Source: Siphonodentalium dalli (Eukaryota; Mollusca; Scaphopoda; Gadilida; Siphonodentaliidae). From it: 64,000 bases of DNA. A program made the translations under genes and the position numbers. The notes beneath the pieces were generated by a model that saw only the letters and a list, made by a program, of their open reading frames with translations, was not told where the DNA came from and did not search any database. How positions within the stretch are numbered: position 1 is the stretch's first letter; each line of letters starts with the position of its first letter. The DNA lies in assembly GCA_032622095.1 (NCBI GenBank), contig CP136063.1, forward strand, positions 208,619,934 through 208,683,933, written 5' to 3'. Below are positions 52,286 through 64,000 of this stretch, piece by piece.

Positions 52286-53899
52286 GCCATGATTGTTTAT
52301 TATTCGTTGTATTACACTAGTAACTAGCCAATATGCACCACTTTCCTTTGTGTGTTTTACCTATTAGAGGGACCTCCGCGAATTGTGAATGCGAGTTGAA
52401 GGACATCCGCGATTTAATATGCGTGATCAGGACACCGCGCAGCAATCTCCGGGAGTATATATAGGCGCTAGCTAATGAATAATATTATTTGATTGACTTA
52501 ATAAATAACATCTAATAAATATTCTTCATCTTATTCGCAAATTAAAGGAGTGCTTCTGGCATACGAGGACATATAGATCTATATATAGTGAATATTTATC
52601 GTCGTTTGATTTGCGCCAAGTGAACTCGGTGCATATAATATCGATAGAACAAACAACTGGCACTGTTATGATGATCGTGTCGTTATTTGTTTAAAATACG
52701 TATCAATTGACATATACGCGCCCGTTCCCTCATTAAAATCAACATATTTCGCCCATGTTAGGGGGACCACCGCGAATTCCAGAACCCCGTAAGTGACTTC
52801 AGCAAATAGGGACCTACTGCAAATCCGCACACCGACATGACATTGGGAATTCCCATGTTTATTTATATATTTCTGATATCACATGAACAAAGTTTCTTCA
52901 ATATAGCCACCAGAGACCTCTAGCGTTAATTACGGTTTTAGTATATTAGTTTTACATTCATCTTCATTGGTTTGACAAATTGGATCATTCCCGGAAATAG
53001 TTGTTGATTTCGCTGTTAGATATTGATTCGAATACGAAACCTATGGAATTGAAATAGAACGTCATTAATTGTGCATTGGTGATAATTTATATCTTTTAAA
53101 TATAAGAATGACAATAAGGTTTATGAGTTTGATAACGATAATCATTGATCGTGGGAAATCGTCTATTGGTTTGAAATATGTAATTGATTAAGAAAATATG
53201 GCTATTGAAACGGAATGTACGTTTATTGAATATGCGATAGCTGTACTAATTGTTTGTTATTAGATATTAGTTGAACAATGAATACTATTAAATTAAAATA
53301 GAACATTAATTCTGCATCGGTCAACATTGCTTATGAATCTATATCTATTAAAGCGGAATTGTCTCTTATTGAATCCAAGAACGACTATTGGTTTGAAAAT
53401 GGAGAATATTGGTTTGAAATAGATTGCTATTAAAACGGGATATACTTATATTGAATGTGTGATGCATGTAATTGTTTTCACAAACCACCATTAACTTTTA
53501 TTTCATGTAATTTCTGACCGAATGGCCGCCAATAGAATTCACGATTTTGCTTCAAATTAGTTAACGGAAAGACCGTACAAAATTCACGGTGCAACCGTCC
53601 CCATTATGCCGGATAATTTGTCGTTAATTTCACGGTACTATTCTAATAGTTTGCTAATACATGTTCCTAAAAATTCTACTTCGCAGTATGGGTGGGTCCA
53701 AGCTCGAGATTGCATACGTTTTGTGACTTTTGTGAGGCGATATTAATTTCCTGGGACAAAATCCATGATTGTAAGTGACGCAAAGAAAACTCGCACACAA
53801 AGTCACTTAAATCGTGCAATTTTGAGTTGTAACCTTCACTTACAATGTATTGTGCAAGAAATGCTCTATTAAGGACCAGCTATTAACTATTAATAGGAA
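52286..53899. other. Intergenic DNA, no gene seen
   Basis: Low-copy looking AT-rich DNA. Loosely repeated TTGATTATTGGTTTGAAAT-like phrases occur at 53130-53430. No RNA gene or exon recognised. Confidence 0.4.
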
Positions 53900-54460
53900 A
53901 AAAATATTACATGCATGGGGGGGGGGGGGGGGGTCGGAAAAAAATTCAGGCACGTATGGCATTTTTTTCCCTTTCGATCATTTTTTGTACCCACCCACCC
54001 CCACCGCCAACTATTTTTCCGTTTTCGGCAGTTTTTTCCGACCATTTTTTGACACCCACCCCCCCTTTTAACACTAAAACAGAGATTTGCGGGGGAAAAT
54101 TCACTGTAAACAGCTGTATATTAATTTCTGTGCATACTATTTATCATGGATGTTAACATGGACATGTAAATAGGAATGAGTCACTTTGAGGTCATTCGGC
54201 CAAAAAAACATGGCTGCCAGCGGCCATCTTGGATTTCAAAATTTGCTACAAAATACAACACGATAACTGCCTAGTCAGTTTACCAGTTAGAATTACATTA
54301 TTTCTCTCATTCAAAGTGGTTTTGAAGCCCAGCTCATTGCCAAAACACTAAAAAAACAAGCAGGAAATTTCTTTTTTAGTTGCGGAAAAAATTGCTTGTT
54401 GGTGGCTTTGACCACCCACCCACCCCGGCATACGTGTCGGATTTTTTTTTGTTCACCTCC
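53900..54460. repeat. G-run repeat ends related to the poly-G transposons
   Basis: A run of about 18 G (53916-53933), then TCGGAAAAAAATTCAGGCAC GTATGGC, and, about 500 bases on, CCACCCACCCACCCCGGCAT ACGTGTCGG in inverse sense. It resembles 21875-23345 but without clear flanking duplications. A monomer of the 32.3 kb array lies inside (54130-54240). Confidence 0.55.
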
Positions 54461-55387
54461 CTGTTACATGCACATTTTTTTGTCAATGTTATAAACTTCC
54501 TTGTCACGATAGAAAAAAGTTCCCCAGGTTTTTAACAGTTGGAGTATGATGTCTACCTGGCGTATAGCCAAGCCTGTGTAGAGTTTCATGACATAGTCTA
54601 TATACTCCATGACGAATAACCTGCACAATTGCCAGGATGTGGGCCATTGTATGAACGTACGTGTCAGTATACAGTGCACGAGAGGCATCATTGTCCAAGA
54701 CTGATCACGAATCGAGTAGCTGGCAAACCGAATACATATATCAGGTTTCGGCCTGCACATGTGATCCAACATTGTGCATTGCTATAAAATACTATACTAC
54801 CATTAAACGTGATATATTAAATGCGTTGGCGCTGATGACATGTTGTGCCCTAACTCACCACTATGAATATATACTTTAGATAGAGACAAGAGAAATATTG
54901 TCATTATTCTTTTGATCGTTAGACCAGCCAAGAAGAGAAGTTTTAATCAGGTGAGTGTGAATCATTATTAACATATATACTGTAATATACTTACATGTAC
55001 TTTTCACCAAAGTCGTGCAGACAGAAATGTTTGAGTCACGCAACCCAATTGTATCTGGTGGGACGTACAGGAAGACACCCCAGGATACAAGGTCCTGAGC
55101 GCCGATTGCAGATTTTTCCAATGCATGCATTTACTATTTCTTTGGGTTCGGAGGTAAAGCATATTTGATTCGAGTCAAGAACCCCACTCATCAAAGCTCA
55201 GAGTTATCATATATAGATTTTTGAAATATGTTATTTTACACCACCTGTAGGGAGAGAGAGATAATGTTTATTCCTCCAACATATGAAGATAATATATACA
55301 TGAGTGAGTTGCATCGTCAATGGCATGACCAGTGATGTACAAACAATAATTTTATACAGAAAGAGTGCACATTGATGTTATATGCTA
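54461..55387. other. Intergenic DNA, no gene seen
   Basis: One arm of the 36236-36535 foldback recurs at 55135-55230. The small open frames here match nothing known. Confidence 0.4.
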
Positions 55388-56963
55388 TTAATCATACATG
55401 GATGTGTCAATCAAGCACAAAATACATATAAATGTGAGGCAGTCCATGAAAAGAATTTCCTCGTCACATAATTGCGTCATAATTGGGTGACTGGTGCCAC
55501 CGGCTGCATATGCGAGAAATACTTCTGGTGTGAGATTGTCTAGCAATGTGTATACTTGCACTCCGTGTTTGTTTAGAATTTGGTACCAGAAGGCGTTTCT
55601 CAGTTCTTGAATGTGAGGGGAGAAGCAGTGAAGGAACATATGTGACATCAGGTATGAATACGAGGAGTGGCAGTGTTTGCACACTGCAGCGTTGTCATAT
55701 GTAGTTTTGGAGAGGATGTTTGCCATGCAAAGAGATTTCGCCAATATTTTGGGTTTTTCTCTAGCGATCAACCAACCTCTCCATACTGAGTTTGGACAAG
55801 GCTTTACCGTGTGGAAAAAAGTCAGATGTGCATTCGTTAAGTTGGCAGTAGCTGTCGCGTTAGGGGTATTAATATTCATGTTCACGAGCTCCTTCCAGTG
55901 GCTTTGCAATGGAAACATTCCGCTATTTACAAAGGTAGTGAGATATTGGTATAGATTATACCTATGTAAAATTGGAAATATATCCCTTGCGAAGCCTATC
56001 AACGGCCGGTTAAACATGAGATGACCATACACATTGAAAAGAAATATTTTTAGTGCTTCAGCATGACCGTTCGGCAAGTTTATGAGCGAACCCATGAATA
56101 ACAATTTTCTCTTATCTATTTCAACTCGAAGAAGCGATAGTCCGAGGAGTGATAGGGATAGCTCGGTACTCGTTCTCTTTGGTAGGCCCTGAATAATTTT
56201 GACACACATACGATATGACCGTTCGAGAAGTAGGTAGTGTGCTTCGCTGAGACCGTACCACATTTCACAGCCATACAATGCCTTCGGTATAACAACAAGT
56301 TTAAATAAATTAATAACAGTTGAAGGTGTGAGGTACTTGGTAACTGGTAACCTGCAAGCAGCGAAAAATGTTCGCCTCATCATTTCGCATGCCCTGTCAA
56401 TATTCTTTGAGCGATTTGAACGATTATTTTGGGGAATGCCCAAATGAATAACGGTTTCAGCCTCCTTTAAAGGGTGTGGTCCCAAAAACCATTTTGACAC
56501 ATCAGTTTTTACATTAGAGCTTTTGCCTGTACTGCTGTCACAAAAGACGACTATTTCACTCTTGACAATCGAATAATCAAATTTCCACAGTTTGCTATAT
56601 TTGTAACAAGTTTCCAACAGTCTTTTCAACCCACCTTCAGACACGACAGGATGCATACATCATCTGCAGTTGTTGGGCATGAACATGAAATGTTGTCTAT
56701 ATGAAGCCCTTCTGGTGAGCTCGCAAGTTCGTTCAGAAGGTCATCGATAAAGACAAGATATAGGAACGGTGATAGCACGTACCCCTTGGCGAGTGCCTTG
56801 TTCAATATTAAATATATTAGACAGATGTCCTTGATATCTCACCATGCTTTTGATATATGTGTACATAGCTGCAACAACTCTAAGCATACGCCCATCTAAG
56901 CCTTTCTGCATTAATTTATATAGCAGGCCTTGGTGCCATACCCTATCATTATGGGGCTCCTAT
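55388..56963 (-). mobile_element. Non-LTR retrotransposon, 5'-truncated reverse transcriptase with C-terminal zinc motif
   Basis: On the minus strand the similarity starts within RT motif A (NDRVWHQGLLYKL, about 56950). It runs through motif B (GTRQGYVLSPFLYLVFIDDL) and motif C (ADDV, in place of the usual YADD), then shifts frame near 56645 into an open 422-codon stretch (56656-55388). That stretch has IVKSEIVVF, a thumb with ALYGCEMWYG, and a C-terminal CCHC-type motif CKHC-(9)-H-(4)-C. The endonuclease and palm N-terminus are missing, so it cannot be active. The clade is uncertain: similar RT plus zf-RVT layouts occur in several LINE groups. Confidence 0.85.
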
Positions 56964-57221
56964 TTGCAATATTGGCTAAATCATTGTTCTTTTCTAGCAC
57001 AATATCATCAGCTGGGTCCCGCATCTTGCGAGGAAAAAAATAAATTTGAACAAATAAAAGATTGTCCGTCAGTACTGTTATCATGTTGTTTTTATTTAAA
57101 AAAAAAAATATGTTATATCTAATAATATTTAATTGATAAAATGCATAAAATATGCATACAAAACAATCAACCATCAATTTAGGAACAAGTCCTTTCGGAC
57201 TTTTAGTCCCATCAATATATA

Positions 57222-57660
57222 TTAGCATAAATTAATGTGAGTCAATTTAAAAAAATCTGTTTCATATCTCCTGTGATACAAATGTACGTCGATTTGTTCT
57301 TTAAAGTGTAGAAGTGTTGGAGCTTCTACAACGATTTCTGGCAACGAGTTCCATTCTGCGCATACTCTGCACGAAAAGAAAAACTTACGAATGCCCTTAT
57401 TTTTGGAAAAAATGTTTAGTTTCCATGAATGTCCCCTGGTCGATGTATATTGAGCTTTCTGGAAGAACTGATCCGGGATGGAATTATATTGACTGCATAA
57501 ATATTTGTAGGTTTCTATGAGATAACTTCTTAGCCTTCTGTATTTAAGGGATGGTAGATTTAGAAATACCATTCTGTCTTCATATTCGTGCTTTCTGTAA
57601 CTATACACACAAGGCGCGTTGCTCTTGTTGTTTTTGACATTCAATTATCAGCTCATTTAA
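57222..57660 (-). mobile_element. Non-LTR retrotransposon tail (CR1/L2-like C-terminus)
   Basis: Minus-strand reading contains NLPSLKYRRLRSYLIETYKY, TSTRGHSWKLN, IRKFFFSCRVCAEWNSLPE and a closing HFKEQIDVHLY. These are the conserved C-terminal blocks of CR1/L2-type proteins, the same region as 9862-10265. About 140 residues are open; everything upstream is gone. Confidence 0.85.
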
Positions 57661-59639
57661 TGCTTCTTGTGCTTTAAATGGTATGACTGTTGAAAGATAA
57701 ACATATTTCCTGTATTACTGTACGATTTCATTAATGGGGAGATGGGACCTTGGATTATTCACCTGTACCTGTGTCCCTACAAAAACAATGAAAAGCTGAG
57801 TATTTGAACATAATATGCTAATTATTGCAAAAACAAATATGCATCTTCGAGATGATAACATTTTATTTCGGGACTACTATTTCTGCCACATGTGCTTGCA
57901 ATGCGTCAAATTGTCCACACCCTCTAAACCAACAATCTAGCCCTTATGCTCGGTTCATATATACTCGATCTATACATCATGGAATATACACGTGTCTCAT
58001 TTGCACAGAATATATGTATTTTATCAGTGTGTTCTTCAGTTACTTGTTATTGGTTTATTGAACAGACTGCAGATGGAAAATTATCTTATTAATACAGAGA
58101 TTGTGCGAACATTTAGTCATCTAGCCGGAGCTAGTCACAACGTCAGAGAATACGCTGATGTGCATACACAATTGTGTCGCATATATAATGCGGGTATATA
58201 ACCTATGGGTAGGGACGCTGAACCTTATTTGACAACTTTAGTTAATGAGTGTTTTGTGATTTTCTGATGCTTATACCTGATTGGCATTTCATTCGGATGA
58301 CTATTTAAAGCACCATCTGACTGCCTTATCCTACTATTTTCACGGTTTTTCATCAAAATTTGGGGCTGTTTGAGGGGTGGATGTCCGAGGTCGGAAAGGA
58401 AAAACTTGCGTTACCAGTGTGGTGGGTCTCAAAAATAAACAAAACAAAACATTTTAACTTTTTTCCTTGAATTTGTTTTCCTGCCCCCCCCCCCCCCCCC
58501 CCCCCCCATTGTATCTATAATAAATTCCCATATTTTAGAAAAATAAAAATAAAATTGTTGACGGACAGACGGACACTAACCCACGACAATAGCTCAAACT
58601 TGACCTTTTCAAGTTGAGCTAAAGCAAAGAGTGATTTGTTCACATAGTGTTTATGTTGTGGTAGTGGTCATGCCAGCGTAGCAGCGAACTGAACTCTGCC
58701 TTACAGTTCGTTTACTAATGTGGTTTAAACATTACACATGGGTGCCCTTTTAGTCAGGATGGGGCACTATCATTGATAAGAATGTTTAATTCGCCGATTT
58801 CACCAAACTTATAAATAGCCACCGCCATGACACGAGGTTCTATTAACCCATTATAATGTGTATACTCGAATGGTCTATTATTGATTTTGGACCAATTTTG
58901 GACCAATTTTGCACCAAATTATAAATATCCATCACCATGATACGAGGATTCTATCAAGCCATTCGTTATATATAACCCATCGTTTTAAAGTGTATACTCG
59001 AATGGTCTATTATTGATGGTGCATGGATTTACAGGTAACATAAGCAGACGAGAGATAAATATAAGTAAAGAAGGAGTCCATTTTATTGAGGGAAATGTTC
59101 AGATATTAAGTTCATTTGTTGAACTTATTGTCTGAACATGTCCGATTGGATAACTACTCTGCAATGCTGCTTTGGTATTAAAATTGTTAAATGGTGCTGT
59201 TTATATTAGATAAACCAAAGTGACCATATGCGAGTCAGGGATGGGGGTGGAAGGGATACCAAAAGTGGTGAAATAAATTTTATCTAATTATCCTGTCTTA
59301 AAAAACTCACATTTTACAAAAGAGAATAATCATCAAGTCCATATATTCCATTGCGAAATGAGTATGCCATCACATCGTTGAATAATTATAGGTATGGCTA
59401 TCCTAATTCGAAGGTATTTGGTGGTAATATGGAGAGCAACAAATTATCGTGACCGTCTATCAGGAACGATAACTCTCAAATTACATACAAGAAACACAAA
59501 CCAATTATCGCCATCAACATCGGCCATGGACAGACCTCGTCGTTATCTGCTACTAACACATGAGCCATTTTGCCGCCATTTTCGAGTAATTTATGACGTA
59601 TGTTCCTGGCCCTGAGTGACGACAGGGGTTCTACACACT
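57661..59639. other. Intergenic DNA with repeat fragments
   Basis: A poly-C run of about 23 lies near 58485-58507, next to a GGTGGATGTCCGAGGTCGGA AAGG segment like the poly-G family. The words GACCAATTTTG and TATACTCGAATGGTCTATTA TTGAT are repeated at 58866-59010. A family C hairpin fragment lies at 59092-59145. No gene recognised. Confidence 0.45.
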
Positions 59640-60285
59640 GATAAAACTAAATGTGTGGTGTTTAGAAGTAGGAAAACTAAAACTTCACCAAACTTTCACA
59701 TTGGAAATCAAAAAGTTGGAAATTGTTAATGAATACAATTATCTTGGAATTAAATTTAGTAATACGGGTAGATTCTCACATGCAATGGAAGAGTTGGGTG
59801 CTAAAGGACTCAAAGCAATGCATTCTTTAATTAACGCATGTACAAACGACGCACCGATTCCACTAGTGACGTCTTTAAAACTCTTCGATAGATTAATTAA
59901 GCCGATATTGTTATATGGTAGCGAAATGTGGGGTGTGGAAATAATCACTAAAAATCACGATCGCCTACCATGTGAGAAGGTACACATAAAATATTGTAAG
60001 CGGTTACTCGGAGTCGACAGATTTTCTTCGAACAACGCGGTTCGCGCCGAGTTAGGGAGCCACCCATTATTTATTGACGTGGCATGCAGTCTTTCGTCTT
60101 ATGTAATTAAGATAATTTCACGGTCGGACTGTAATCTGCTCCGTAATGCTGCGTTGGAACAACAAGTGGCATCGGTTAAGAAATCAATCTTCAAAACGGC
60201 AGAATCACTGGGGTGGAATATTGTTTTGTTTTTTGGGGTTTCAATGTTTTATTATGCCTTAGCCATAAATCAATATGTAACATAA
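59640..60285 (+). mobile_element. Plus-strand LINE fragment, left half (RT thumb)
   Basis: After KTKCVVFRSRKTK and a frameshift near 59690, it reads EYNYLGIKFSNTGRFSHAME, PILLYGSEMWGVE, HIKYCKRLLGV and AELGSHPLFID, homologous to the thumb and post-RT part of the minus-strand LINE next to it. It stops at a TAA at 60283. Its continuation lies at 63540-64000, across the insertion. Confidence 0.85.
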
Positions 60286-60289
60286 GCGC

Positions 60290-63200
60290 ATTAGTAAGTT
60301 AACAAAATAGATTTGGTTACATGATGATGATGATGATGCATGGTGATGATGATGCATGATGATGTTGATGATGAAGATTATGATATATAGTGGTGATGAA
60401 GATCATATATTTGTGGTTATGGTGGTATATACACTTATTTACATTGTTGGACCCCCGGTATGTCATCTATCTTCTAATTCATACATGTGTTTACTCGTGT
60501 ACATCTGGTTCGCAAATTATTGCATCGCATAAATCTTATAACATTTTAGTATTTTTAAATTAGCATCTATAATTTCTCGTGTCTAAATAGCGCAGACTAC
60601 TTTACCATTGAACGACTTCAGTCAATCTATCTGCCAATTCATCAATCAGAATCACGATGATCGCGGTTGGTTGCCTTTGATTGACTGTGTTTGATTGGGC
60701 AGAGCACTTGGCTACTACAATAGAATGTCCTGTTCTCTCACACGCACGTTTTGTCTTGGTCTTCAGACGTGTATCTACCTGTAAATCCACATGTGCGTGT
60801 TATCACGACAGGCAAGTAAATTTGTATTATGTCAGGCCATAATTATGTCATGTATATCTACGAATAATATAATGTCAGGTATATTGCTTGTTGTATATGT
60901 ATAATTGGTCACTTGTATATTTGCGAATCCTGAGTGTATCTATTTCCAATATTCCCTTAAAGATAGCTTCGGGTACACACACGCGCGTTTTAAGACGCTA
61001 ACATTTTCCAATGCGATGAGTCCATAAAATTTGCTCAGATTTGGAAATTCCCAGTAATAAGCGGGAATATATTTATCTCGTAACTCCTGAATTTTTTTGC
61101 ATTCAATGACGTGGTGATATTCATCACCCACCCCATTACCACATGCAGAGCAAATACGCTTATCGCGCGCTTGATCCTGCCACCTCCCACGTTCGATGGC
61201 CAGTCTGTGATTTGAGGTTCTAACTTTAACAACGTATTCTGATAGGCTCCTTGGTAAATCTAAAAGGTATCTACTAATTGCCAATCAATTCTTTAGTTCT
61301 TTATAAAATAGCCCACGCGAAGATTTTTGCATATCCAATTTCCATTGCTCTTCAAATTTGGCAACTAGGGTTTTCCTCATATTTCGTATACCTGATTTTG
61401 TCAGTGGCAATTGTGAAGACCATTTATCTGCTATGTCTACTTCTGAAATTATGCTTTCAATATAGCATATCCATCTGAATTTTTCAAGAAACTTTTCTTC
61501 AGCGTTACACGTTACTACGAATTTGTATATCTGTTTTACAAGCTTGGATCCGTCGCAAGATAAGATGCGACACCAAAAATGAAATGGCCCTACATTTTAT
61601 AAGAATATCAAGGGGATATCTCCCCAATTCACCGTACACCATGTAATTGGGTGTACTCGATTTCATGCCAAGAAGTATTTTGCAGAATTTCAAATGCACA
61701 TACTCGATATCCGTAATCGGTTCATAACCCCATATTTCGCTTCCATATAGAAGAATTGGAACAATTTGATGATCAAAAAGCTTTAACATGAGGTCAATTG
61801 GTAAATTTAGTTTCCTTGTACGATCAAAAAGCCCAAACATGGCCTTAATAGCTATATTTCTAGTTCGTTTTATTGATCGACAGAACCGACCATTGTAAAA
61901 GAATCTTACTCCAAGGTAAGAAAATTCTTTAACGGTTTCAAGCCGACAACCTTTATATCTGAATTCAGGTAAAATTTTGTTCTGTTTTTTACAAAATATT
62001 ATAACTTTAGTTTTTTTGGTGTTCATTTCGAGCTTCCATGAATCTGCATAATCCTCAAACGCATGAAGTGCCCGATTCATTTCGCCTTCATTATCTGTCA
62101 ACAAGACAGTATCGTCTGCATATAATAAACACAATAATTTTAAATAACAATCAACATTTCTGGACATTACTTCATCCAAATATTGCAAACCACCTATAGC
62201 ACAGTCCGACAAAAATTCTTGTAAGTCATTCACGTAGAGGGAGAAAAGAAATGGGGACATTAATTCACCCTGGAATAAGCCAATATTGCTTACGAAAAAG
62301 TCTGATGTTCCTTCTCCATCTCTAACGCAGGATTTTATTTTGCTATACATATCTTGTATAACCTTGAATATTTTACCATTAATCCCTGCGTTCAACATTT
62401 TTATCCATAACGCATCACGCCACACTGTGTCAAATGCTTTTCGAAAGTCTATGAATGTACAGTAAAGTTTTTTCCCACTTGCATGATATAAGTCAATAAT
62501 GCTTTTTAGAATAAAAATGTTATCAATCGTGGAATGTTTTCTCCTGAAACCCGTTTGATTATTGTCTATCACTGTATGTCTTTCTGAGAAATCAGTCATG
62601 CGGTTATTCAATATTGACGTGAATAATTTGGCTAAACAACTAAGCAGAGTAATTCCACGGTACGAATCTGGTTGTGATGGGTCCCCCGCTTTCCTATAAA
62701 GCGGTTTGATCATTCCCCACGCCCACTGTGTGGGAAAATGCCCAGAATCAAGAATCATATTAAATAAATTCCGATACAATGGAATAAGTTTGTTCATGGT
62801 CGCTTTAATATATTCATTTTGCACCATGTCAAGACCAGGGCTCTTATTATTCTTCAGTCGTTTTATCGCAGCTTCGATCTCATTTCTTGTAATTGGGGAA
62901 TTCAGTTCGGATTCGGTGCCATTTTGGTACAGGTCTTCAATTTTACCAGATAATGTTTCCCCCTTTTCACTATTCGTAGCTTCAAAGTATTTATGAAATT
63001 CGTCAATGGTCACTTTTCGACGCCTGGTTGTTTCAGTGCCTTCATTCCGCGTGAGATTATTCAGTTTTCGCCAAAAGGATTTACTCGATGAAGTACATAG
63101 CGATTTAAGCTCGGATATATTTTCCTCTTTCTGCATTTTTATCTTTTTATCCATCATTGTTTTAAATTCTGCGCTAACTGTTCTCAAATTTATCTTATTT

Positions 63201-63555
63201 TCGATGGTTTTAGATTTATTATATTCTAGTTTAGCTTTATGAAATTGCTTTCGCTTCTGTTTACATTCTGTGTCAAACCAACTTCTACCAGGAACGTGTT
63301 TATTTCGGTTCCGATTGGAGGTAGCCTTTCGTTCACCAAATGTGGTGCATGCTGTATTTAACAGAATATTTGAAAGTTTGTCACAAATGCTGTCAATACT
63401 ACTTTCACAGTCAGCTGGAGAATTAGCCAAACTATCAATGTATTTCATTATCGTTTGTATCTCGGTCATATCTATGTTATTTTCATACTCTCTGGACTTT
63501 TCTTCTACCCACTTATTCGGCTTTGGTTTAACATTAACATTAATATTGCAGACCT
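60290..63555 (-). mobile_element. Minus-strand non-LTR retrotransposon, near-complete RT, 5'-truncated
   Basis: An open frame runs from 63555 (first Met 63469) to a stop at 61505, about 650 residues. It contains a linker (PGRSWFDTECKQKRKQFHKA), the RT start KRLKNNKSPGLDMV, motif A FIDFRKAFD, motif B LFQGELMSPFLF, motif C LYADDTVLLT and a thumb YLGVRF. A frameshift near 61500 and one in-frame TGA near 61286 separate it from the C-terminal part, which ends in the zinc motif CSACGNG-EYHHVIEC (about 61090-61145). A GAT/CAT microsatellite (60321-60380) may be its 3' tail. No APE endonuclease is present, so it was probably dead on arrival, though otherwise little decayed. Confidence 0.9.
60321..60380 (+). 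repeat. (GAT)n microsatellite
   Basis: Imperfect GATGAT repeats interrupted by GCATGG and GCATGATG. Its position at the 3' side of the minus-strand LINE suits a LINE tail. Confidence 0.85.
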
Positions 63556-64000
63556 AAAAAATCCGGGTCCAGTTCTGAGTCAATTCAAAAGAAATCTTAT
63601 TGAAGATTATTATATATATTTCAGACAGAGTCTCACTGATGAATGCTCAAAAACGGGAAGTAATAAATTACGAACATACCGACTTTTCAAACTTAAGTAC
63701 GAAATAGAACCTTATCTTCTTCACACGCCATCAATAGAAAATAGAATCGTTTTTACTTGACTACGTATAAGTAATCATAAACTGGCTATTGAAAGGGGAC
63801 GCCACACCCAACCACCGACGGCATTGGAACAAAGACTATGTATATTTTGTTCTGATGATGCTATTGAAGATGAAAAACACTTTCTTTTGGAATGTAGTGC
63901 GTACCGCACACCGCGGCTCGAACTAATAACTCTTATGAAGACACAGTTCCCAGACTTTGAAAACATGACACAAACTGAACAGCTTGTCAAAATCCTATCC
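63540..64000 (+). mobile_element. Plus-strand LINE fragment, right half (C-terminal zinc region), runs off the window
   Basis: In one plus frame: DLKNPGPVLSQFKRNLIEDY, NKLRTYRLFKLKYEIEPYL, a TGA at about 63758 where relatives carry Arg (CGA to TGA would be a CpG transition), then LAIERGRHTQPPTALEQRLC, the CIFC...EKHFLLEC zinc motif, and on to the last base. It continues the 59640-60285 fragment. Confidence 0.85.

Overview
The window looks like nuclear DNA of a marine invertebrate, most likely a bivalve mollusc. The grounds are one widely split animal gene with canonical GT-AG introns, AT-rich introns crowded with short palindromic transposons, tRNA-derived SINEs, several non-LTR retrotransposon fragments, a DIRS-type tyrosine-recombinase retrotransposon, and dispersed repeats built from GTCC/CCGT runs and 'agagttatggccctt'-type monomers. 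The mollusc assignment is an inference from repeat style plus protein similarity recalled from memory; no database was consulted.

The only host gene I can support is the 3' half of POMGNT1 (protein O-linked-mannose beta-1,2-N-acetylglucosaminyltransferase 1), on the + strand. Eleven exons between 7734 and 37256 splice with consistent phase into the C-terminal 331 residues or so, covering most of the GT13 catalytic domain and ending at a TGA at 37254-37256. The 5' exons lie before the window or in unreadable sequence at its start. Two exons have their 3' end and splice donor tandemly duplicated. A SINE lies just upstream of the last exon.

Everything else is repeat-derived. Bases 1-7700 hold dispersed repeats, a hairpin MITE and a 2.6 kb inverted-repeat element with CG-rich ends (4154-6760). 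Introns hold hairpin MITEs with TA targets, several TTAA-bounded (piggyBac-like) MITE families, a palindromic 'GGTGAATTTAGTGATG' family, a LINE tail, SINEs, and a four-level nest of transposons at 20598-23970: a hAT-like element contains a piggyBac remnant, which contains a poly-G-ended element, which contains a hairpin MITE. A roughly 163-bp tandem array lies at 32340-33600.

Downstream of POMGNT1, 37.3-46.2 kb is a MITE graveyard. At 46.2-51.8 kb a DIRS element (- strand) is split by a 4.4 kb transposon with poly-G inverted ends and a perfect 9-bp target duplication. That transposon carries a 2.5 kb satellite with a four-monomer higher-order repeat of about 630 bp. From 55.4 kb to the end lie non-LTR retrotransposon copies, including a minus-strand copy (60.3-63.55 kb) that appears inserted into a plus-strand relative whose halves sit at 59.64-60.29 and 63.54-64.0 kb.
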